DNA of 64,000 nucleotides, from the NCBI RefSeq assembly GCF_910592395.1, contig NC_088312.1:18733292-18797291 (forward strand). The letters run 5' to 3'. The position numbers and the translations under genes are program-made. Shown piece by piece: positions 54,101 through 63,100 of this stretch. The stretch comes from Lineus longissimus. Lineage: Eukaryota > Nemertea > Pilidiophora > Heteronemertea > Lineidae. The notes beneath the pieces are model-generated. The model searched no databases. It had not been told where the DNA came from and saw nothing but the letters and a program-made list of their open reading frames with translations. Each line of letters starts with the position of its first letter. The stretch's first letter is position 1.

Positions 54101-57100
54101 CTAGGGAGATAAGACTAGTGTAAAGGAAGGGTTAGGGTTAGGGTTGGCGCTAGGAGTAAGTGTTAGGGTCAGGGTGAGCGTCAGGGTTAGGATTAAGGCC
54201 CAAAAAGGTGAAAATGATCGTCGTAAGAATAACCAGTAGTTTGTATGTAAAATGCATTAGGGATCGTCGTAAGAATAGCCGCGGCCTTTGAAGTTTGTGA
54301 AACCGACAATTTGATATTTTGGGACTTGAGGCAGTGTCCTACTTTCATCTCTTGTTGTCAGCAATACTATTATTTCAAAATAAGCCAGGGACTGTAAAAG
54401 GGTTTAAACTACATGTTCTTCAATTGAACCTCCCATTGATCTACTACTGCTGCTGCTGCTGCTGCTGCTGTGGCGGCGGCCGTGATGGCGATGGCGACGG
54501 CGACGATCTGTTTTCACCTTTCCGGATAAGTTGAGATGTTGTAAGGTTGGTCAGTTCTTTTGATGTTGTCCATCCTTGTTGGACTCCTCCTATCAATTTA
54601 AGTTGGTCCTCTCTGTTGAGAATGCTGATTTTGGTCAGCAATGGGATAATTCCATTAAACTTGGATTTCATGATCAGGACATTGAAATCCAAAACAATCA
54701 GGCAATCAAGCTGAATTCATGATCTGGTCGTCATGAAAATGTGACTCCACATATTCAGTGAAACCAGAACACATGGTGCATCACCAAACAGCCCGCCTTT
54801 TTCAACTCCTCTGCAAATAACTTTGAATAATTCTCTCTATCGATTACAATATTGCCAGTCCCAGGGATGTTCTTAAAAGTCTGATTCTACTACAGTGAGT
54901 TGCAGTTTCCTGCATTTCACAGGCTTCGTGGTCAGTTACAAGTACCGAGACAATAAGTTACATCCATTTTAATCCAATGCCTGTGAAAATTGAGCAGTTT
55001 CCCATGTTTTGTGGGAGTTTGCGTTGAAATGGAGACAAGCTAAATAAAAAGGTTTTAAACCTTATGGCAATCATCCTCTTCAGGATTCTACTGTGACAAT
55101 GGCAAGGGCCCGGTCTCCTCCTTGGTGCAGTACTTCTGCCCTGAGGGCCACTTCTGCCCCAACCTCACCCATCTGTCCGTCCAGTACCCATGTCCGGCCA
55201 CCACGTACAACAATGCCACCCACCAGATTGCTCAGGAGGCCTGCCAGCCCTGTCCACCTGGGTATTACTGTCAGACAGTGGGCGCAGCCCAACCTGATGG
55301 CCTCTGCTACGCTGGGTAGGTATCACCAAAAACTCACTCAAACATGTCAAATGACTTGAGGAATGTAATAAGAACTTTGTGCTGTTGGGCATTGGGCTTA
55401 ACTATTCAAACCTTGCGTTCCACATTTAAAATCGAGATAAGATTCTTATAAGGTTGTTTTAAACTAACTTGAAAACCACAAAATTTTCAACTGTCATACA
55501 TTAAGTGATTTCAGTAGCAAACATATTTTGCTTACCGTCAGTTGAAAATGAGGAAATTCGCCAACTTTTAGCTTTGCAAAGATTTCACAGTTGACAGTAC
55601 ATACTGGTGGGTCATATGAGGAAGCTGTTGAAAAAACAAACAAAAATGCTTAAGATTGGCAATATATTTTATAGTGGTGAAACCATTTCGGAGTCCAATT
55701 TTCATGAAAAACTATGAAATCCTTTCGAATATTTATTGCTAGGTTCTATTGCAATGGGAGTATGATCAAGCCCAACCCTGCCAGCCAGATCTGTCCTCCC
55801 GGGAACTACTGTCCCGAGGGTAGTGAGTACCCGATACCTTGTCCCAAGGGAACTATCACGAAGGGCATTGGGAATAAGGAGAGTGCTGCTTGTGAACTTT
55901 GTAAACCTGGCAACTATTGCACACCGGAGATGTCCAGGTTTGGTGAGTGTTTGTAGTACTTCTTGGTACGTCAATGCTATTTAAAACAACAACTTCTTCT
56001 TATTCATCTCATTCAGCATTTGCTCTGGACTTGGGAAAGTTATTTTCCAGGGAGTATTCCTTCTTTGAGGCAGGATGAACTTTTTTGGGTGCCTCTGTGG
56101 TTGGGCACCAATTGGGTGTATGAGCCTAATCGGAAGCTACTGGCCACTTGGGTCAGGTTTTTGCTTGCCTGATGGCATAGGCACCTGGTACAAGTAATCT
56201 TGGTTTTTTACGTCTCATTCAAAAGAGGAAGCCTTTCAGAGTTAAGTATCTTGCTCAAGAAAAAAAAGACAAAATAGAGTACACGGTGTCCCAGATTGTG
56301 AGCTAGGTTACAATAAAATTCAGGATTGCCTAGTGTCGGGCAGTCCAATCAAAAATTCGTAGTAGGGCTAATTGAACACTGTCTTGAAAATCCAGTTCAT
56401 CGCAAGTTTGTATCATTTTTCAGGTTACAGCCATCCCTGTTCTGCTGGTTATATCTGCGTACTAGGATCAAGTGTTCCAAACCCAAGTAACACCACTAAG
56501 GGATATATTTGTCCAAGAGGCCACTACTGTTTGGAGGGCGCAGTGTTGGAGACTCCATGCCCATTGGGGACGTTTGGACCAGCTCTGGGTTCTGGTGAGT
56601 CGAGTATGAATGTCCACTAGCTGATTCAAAGTTTTTCATTTAGCTAACAGCTTTATTTTGATACAAAGGGATGGTATGGGATATTTGCCCTTAATCTTAC
56701 CAAAATTGTTGTCACCCCAGATTACAGTGTAGAGCGAGATCATACTATTAAACGCGTGGCTCTCCCTCTTGTCGCATTTTACTGTTGATTGCCCTTAGTG
56801 GACACCTCTCTATTAAGGACCAATTTTGGTCCCAACTTGAATGTTTCCATTCAATTTGACCTCTCCAATCAGGACACCACTCTAGTAAGGACAGTATTTG
56901 TCAGTCCCAAGGATGTCCTTTTTAGACAGGTTCTACTGGACATTTTTTTCTTCAGATGAGTGCCTGCCTTGCCCAGAGGGTTGCACCTGTCCAAACTATG
57001 GTTTGATTGAGCCGTTGCCATGTCCACTAGGCTTCTTCTGCCCGAACGAAACTTACGACCAGGGTGTACCATGTCCAAAAGGTAGGGTTTAGGTGCTGAC

Positions 57101-60100
57101 GACTATTTTGAGGAAATTTGAGAAAAAACTAAATTCAAACTTTTGACTTGAAAATATAGCTCATGTTTACACTGTTACATTACGTGTATTTACTGTCAGA
57201 CTTTGAATAGAATGGGTTGTCTTTTCCTGTTGCATTTGAACTATTGCTTGTTCTAAGTATTTGATGTTTCAATTGATCAATTTTATGCATGTTTTTTTAT
57301 TTTCTTCAGGGACCTACAACCCTAACACTGGTCTGTCTGAGATGGATGAGTGCCTTGCATGTCCGGCGGGTCACTTCTGTAACATGAGTGGCCTGTCCTC
57401 CCCAAGCGGACCATGCCACCCTGGCTATCTCTGCCTGGCAAACGCCACCCACCCAGGCCCAAACGATGGCACCAATGAGCCATGCCCTCCAGGATATTAC
57501 TGTCTGGAAGGAACTCTCACACCCACACCATGTCCAAGTGGCACACTCAGAAACTTCACCCTGGGGAAGACTCTATCAGATTGTTTTCCCTGCACTCCTG
57601 GCTACTTCTGTGAGGGCACAAGTCTTTTGGGGCCGACAGGAGATTGCTCGGAGGGTTACTACTGCCCAGAGGGTGCTGGGGTGAACGTTTCCGCACCAGT
57701 TGGGTACCTCTGCCCTGCAGGTCATTACTGCATCAACAGGACTGCACTGCCTTATGCTTGTCCACCCGGTTAGTACTACTGTTCATTCCTTGATTGAGCA
57801 GCCTCATAGTCAAGTGGTTAACACTGATGGCTTCCACGCAGTTGGGGGGGGGGTCAATCCAGAGGAGAACCCTGCCAGGATTGTATTTCAGGATGAGCCG
57901 GCATGGCTTTCAAGGAACTATAAAATTCCTGGCTCTTCTCAGGCCTTTGAATGAGACTTAACACAGAGGTTCCTTGTATCTGGTGTCCATGCCAGGGCAA
58001 GGAATAGATCCCACCAAGTGAGAAACATGAGTAACTTGCCTGGACACTATCTCTGGCCAAACACAGATTCACTCGGCCAATAGATCCAATGGGCAAATAA
58101 AAAGCACTCATCTTGCTTCTGGGGAGAAATACTCCCTGGAGAATAACAGCAAATGCTAAAGAAGAATAAGAATTTCATGATGTCAGATATGATGTGAGAT
58201 TTATATGTTCCATATCATTACAGATTACATGTAGGAACTCTCTTCTTTAACTGTGTAGGAGAGAGAACTCCTGACAAACGAGAGAGCTAGTCTAACCTAA
58301 GGGAAATCAAGGGTAAACAAGGCTAGTTCTGGGTAACTCGGAATACTGCTCTCCCCTAATTCCTCTTTGAGGCATGGACTCTATTGCTTATTTCACATGT
58401 TTCAGGCACTTGGCAGCCAAACAAAGGTTCATCAGACTGTCTCTCATGTCCTACTGGGTCCTACTGCCTGATGAATGCCACCACCCCATCGCCATGCCTT
58501 CCCTGGTCCTATTGCCCCGAAGGTTCTGATGTCCCCTTGCTCTGCCCTAATGGAACTTATACTAGCAATGCGACACGGGGTTTACAGGAGGCAACACAGT
58601 GTGATCTCTGCCCTACTGGTAAGTACGATAAAATGCACTTGTTAAGCTACCAGAGCCAGATAGCATTTTGAACCCCGAAGGTTTTGACATCGCCATGTTC
58701 TCTCCAGCAAAAAAAAAATGAAATTATACAAGATTTTGGGATTAGGATATTAAGGAAGATGATGTTAGGTTTTGATGTCATCAACCTGCCTTGTAGCAAT
58801 TCATTTTTGTGGAACATTATAAGAATTCTGTTCGACTGATTCTCTGTTTTCATGGATGAAAAAGCATTTCCATAGATTGCTGAAATGGTATTTCCCTGGA
58901 ATGATCTTGAGAGACTAGCATCAGCGAGACTACTGTTGATTGAAACTGGAGGTGATCTCTCTGGGACCAATTCTGACCTGTCTCCTTACCTCGGGGGGGG
59001 GGGGACTGGCAGTTATGTAATCATGATGTACGTCTGTTAAAGTTGCAGATATCAGTGCAAAAACATCAATTCTTTGATCAGAACTAATGCTATTAGTGCC
59101 CACATGTTTTCTTGACATATTGAGTAATTGTGATATTTCTCTTGCAGGGAAGTACTGTGTTGGCGGGCGTGTAGCAGGGAACTGCACTGGAGGCTTCTGG
59201 TGTAAGAAAGGCAGTCCTAAGCCTAGCCCCATTGGCCTGAACCGGACAATTGGACAACCTTGTCCCCGAGGATACTTTTGTCCCGACGGTGAGTGATCAG
59301 ATTGTCGGTAGCTGTGAAAAGAATTGTCATTGTTGGTCGGTATGGGCCAGGATCTAAACCTTAGGATTTTTCAGTGACTCACCATGTTGGTTTGAATAAA
59401 AGTCATTCATGGTCATACTTACCATTTCCAGTGATTCAGAGTCTCAACTAGTATAGTCTTTTTTATAGGCACAGTCGAGCCACAAATGTGTCCACCTGAC
59501 CTATTCATTGACATAGAGGGCGCCGTCAGTGAACTAGAGTGCGACTACTGCCCGGCTGGGCGTATCTGCTTCACGGGCGTCCCAGTCCCCCAGATGTGCC
59601 CGAAAGGCTTCTACTGTCACTACAATGAGACGATCAGGCCCTGTCCCGCCCGGACTTACAATGATCTGCTCGGGGCTATGAACACGACTTGGTGTAAGCC
59701 GTGTCCGGCTGGATATTGGTGCGGAGAGGAAGGGATGTCTAACTACTCCATCAGTCCATGTCCTCCTGGGTCATATTGTACTAGCGCTATTTACAAACCT
59801 GAGCCATGTCCGTCTAGTTCATTCAGGTAACACATACATACATCAGTGTACTCTCATACTATTATCTACTGGTCATTTCTCAGAGTGACTCAAATGATTA
59901 AAAAGAAAAGAAGAAGGGTGAATTTGAGGTTTATGATCTGATATAAACTAGTCAGTATGAGCAGCTGGAAGTATCAAAACCAGGTAAGGGAGTTAGATCT
60001 AGAGCTTTGATATAGGAGCCTATTACTACAGAGGACATTTGAGAATTTCTTAGTCGGCTTCAGGTCCTGACAATCTGTCAAAATTATGATAAGACAATGG

Positions 60101-63100
60101 ATTGATTGTTTTCCAGGAAGCTCCCAGGAGCCGGAGGTGTGGCTGACTGCCACCTGTGTCCACCTGGCCGATTCTGTTTCCTCACAAACAGCACCCACCC
60201 AGGTGTCCAGTGTTCGGTCGGCTACTTCTGCCCCATCGGCTCCCAGCTCCAGTACCTCTGTCTCCCTGGGTACTTCTGCCCTCGTGCCAAGTACCAGATA
60301 CCCTGCCCAGCTGGCTGGTACTGCCCTAAAGGGTCGATACTGCCAAAGAGGTGCCCCATGGGTCATTACTGCAAAATGGATATTTGTAAGGGAAATCTCA
60401 TCGGTAAGTTTTCAGCATGTCCTCACTGAACTATGGTGTGCAACTTGCCATATTTGATATGGTGGTTGAAGATATATTCTGCAAAGTGTTTAGCAGCAAA
60501 TGATGCAGGTCTTCATTGAATGTTGCAGAGTCTAAATTATCTAAACTTCGAGAGCATTTTGATATTCCTTTCGAGCCAACCTCGTCTCCTCAGTAAAACA
60601 GTGCATCATTTGTATAATAGTTGAAAAAGGAACGCCGTGCATGCTGACCTTTTGCAGTGGCGGAATCAGAAATTTGGAAAGGGGGCACAGCCCCTTTTAG
60701 GGAGCACCAAAAACACAATCTTGGAAACAAGGGAGGTCTATCAAGAAAAAAATGATATTTGAATGCCAAATATACATTTTTGGGCGATCAGAGTGCTGTA
60801 TTTGGAAGTATTTATTTGCTTCCCCAAAAAAGCGCCCCCAAAAAAGCTGATCTCAGACAAAAGGTGTATTATCAATGATTCACAAACATTGTTTCTGCAC
60901 ACTCAGGAACAATCGTACCCAGGAAGTGTCCGCTGGGCTATAAAGAATACAACCACTCCATGCGAGCCACCTTTAATGACACCTGTCAGTCATGTCCGCC
61001 TGGTTACTACGGCGACCACCCAGATCGTCTTCTGTGCTACCCGTGTCAGTCTGGCGTTGTGTGTCTAGAGGGCGCCACCACGGATAGACCGAGCGTGAAT
61101 GAGAGTGCTCACACTGGGCTGGATGTGACCCACTCTTACGTCTGTCCCCCTGGTGAGTAAATTTGAACATCTCTGACTGGCTTGTGAGGCCCCCTCTCAT
61201 TTAGACCCCCATGCAGATCAGATAAATAAATGCCAGTCTGAATGTCAGTATTACCTCACTGTTGACCCATGTGACACCCTTTGACGTCTGCACAACAATG
61301 GCAGTGTGGTAGTGAAGTGTATTGTCATCAAGCAAGACATTGCCCACCCGTGACACACTTTGTCAGTGACGTCTGCTAAGTCAATGATATCAAATTGAAA
61401 TTTAAAATGTAACTGCATGTCAATTTCTGGTCTATGCGAACTCGACAAGCTTGGTGAGCGTTTAAACCTTTTAATGGCAATGCCTCCGAATTTTGTGCTT
61501 GGTCTGCCAGCAACAACACAAATGTCAAGTCACAAGCAACCACGATGAAGTCGCACAGTCTGAAATCATTCCGTTTGCCGACATTGCAAACTACATTGTT
61601 CACTGATTCCTGATACGACCTACAGTCAGTAAAAACTCATTTCTGACCAACTCCACATTTCCAGGCCATTATTGCCCAGAGATGTCTGTACACCCGCTGC
61701 CGTGTACTCCAGGCACCTACAACCCTATGCAGCGGGCCAAGGCCACCGACGCATGCCTCCTGTGCGACCGGAATAGCTTCAACCACCTTTATGGACAAGT
61801 GGGGTGCTTCCCCTGCGGCGGGGAGGCCAATCAGCCAAGTCCAGGGAATAACACGTGTGTTTGTAAAGCAAGGGGCAGGTACTTTCAGGTAAATTGGAAA
61901 AAAAGAATGTAGGGCTATAGTTTCCAGGATGTCCCCTTTTTTGTGTTCTTATTCTGGCTGTAAAGTAGTGACTTTGTCCTCTTAAGACCTTGCATTTGCG
62001 TATGAGGCTCCAGTGGTGAGTGACATCTAATAAACTAAAAGGTCAAGATGATTTTAAGACCAATTGGGATGAGTTGAAATGATAATCAAGCACCTGATAA
62101 TCTGTCTTACACCATTTCATGAGGAAGACCTGATACGTGTTTCCTTCACAACAGAGTTGGTACGCTCACCTAGGCTTCCTTTTGAACGAACAGGATAGGT
62201 ATCATTTTCAGAGGCCAAAAATAAACTTTGGTGACAGTTTTGATATTGGTCCTCTGACATTTGTTTGTTTTGTTAGGTTATAGACCATAGTTGTTCCTGC
62301 ATGTTCTCTCGAAAGACTGCATAAGGGTGTACCATGAAATACTTCTACATATGTCTTGAGGCTTGTTGTGTTAAAGGGTAACTCATGTCAAATTTCACCA
62401 TATAATGTTTTAGCTGTTTTTGACAAATGACTACGTCACTTTCTCATAAATCGGTAAGGTTTTCGAATCGAATTGCACATTTTCTAGAAATTGATGGTTT
62501 AATCCCGACCGGACGGCTCGCTTTGATGCCGTTTTCGTTGATGTCGTCACAATATGAACATTTTCGCGGTCGCGGTGGTTTACATTCAGCGATTTTATAA
62601 TAAATCTAATCAAAAATGGAAAGTTTGAGCTTTACATTTGTGATCAACAATTAAAAACGGATGTATTTCCGCAAAGTTGTAAATCACATCATAGTATCAC
62701 TTTAAGATTTCTACTCTGCTGTTTCTATGACACCTTAGGTGACGGACTACAGTTGTCCCTGCCTACCTGACCATGCCATCCTCGACGTCCACTCGAAAGA
62801 CTGCGTCAAGTCGTACTATGAAATCTGTCCCGAGTTGTCATATCGGACTCAAGATGGCCGCTGTCTTGATTCAACAAAGTGGGAGGCTTACTGTAAGATG
62901 CAGGTCAGTTGACTTTGGTCATTTACTTGTTGATTTTGTTCTGTCTGAAATCTTTCCTCTTTCTGTGATTGTTTAGACAATGTGCAATGAAAATGATGAG
63001 ACTGACGGTACTTTGTCCTATTCAGGTATGCGACACCCCTGACGACTACGAGTCCTTCGATAAAAAGCTTGGACTCTGTAAATGCCGTTCAGAAAAGCTG

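Larger units (their letters stand above)
139..62738. other. Introns over 300 bp with nothing recognised
   Basis: I saw no gene, structured RNA or clear repeat in 139-493, 1260-1579, 2132-2549, 2780-3264, 3503-3846, 6155-6468, 6703-7063, 8659-9049, 12442-12753, 13200-13511, 15545-15846, 16037-16367, 20401-20742, 22962-23388, 24839-25290, 25631-26174, 26354-26934, 27118-27573, 28470-28947, 51612-52106, 55316-55742, 55943-56423, 58619-59147 and 61153-61664. The same holds for 30111-30349, 30661-30925 and 63215-63810. Confidence 0.6.

Noticed and set aside
54129-54195. Chromosome end (TTAGGG)
   Set aside because: Very short, degenerate, and inside an intron with exons on both sides.
59974-60366. 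130-codon minus-strand open frame
   Set aside because: Antisense shadow of exon 65.
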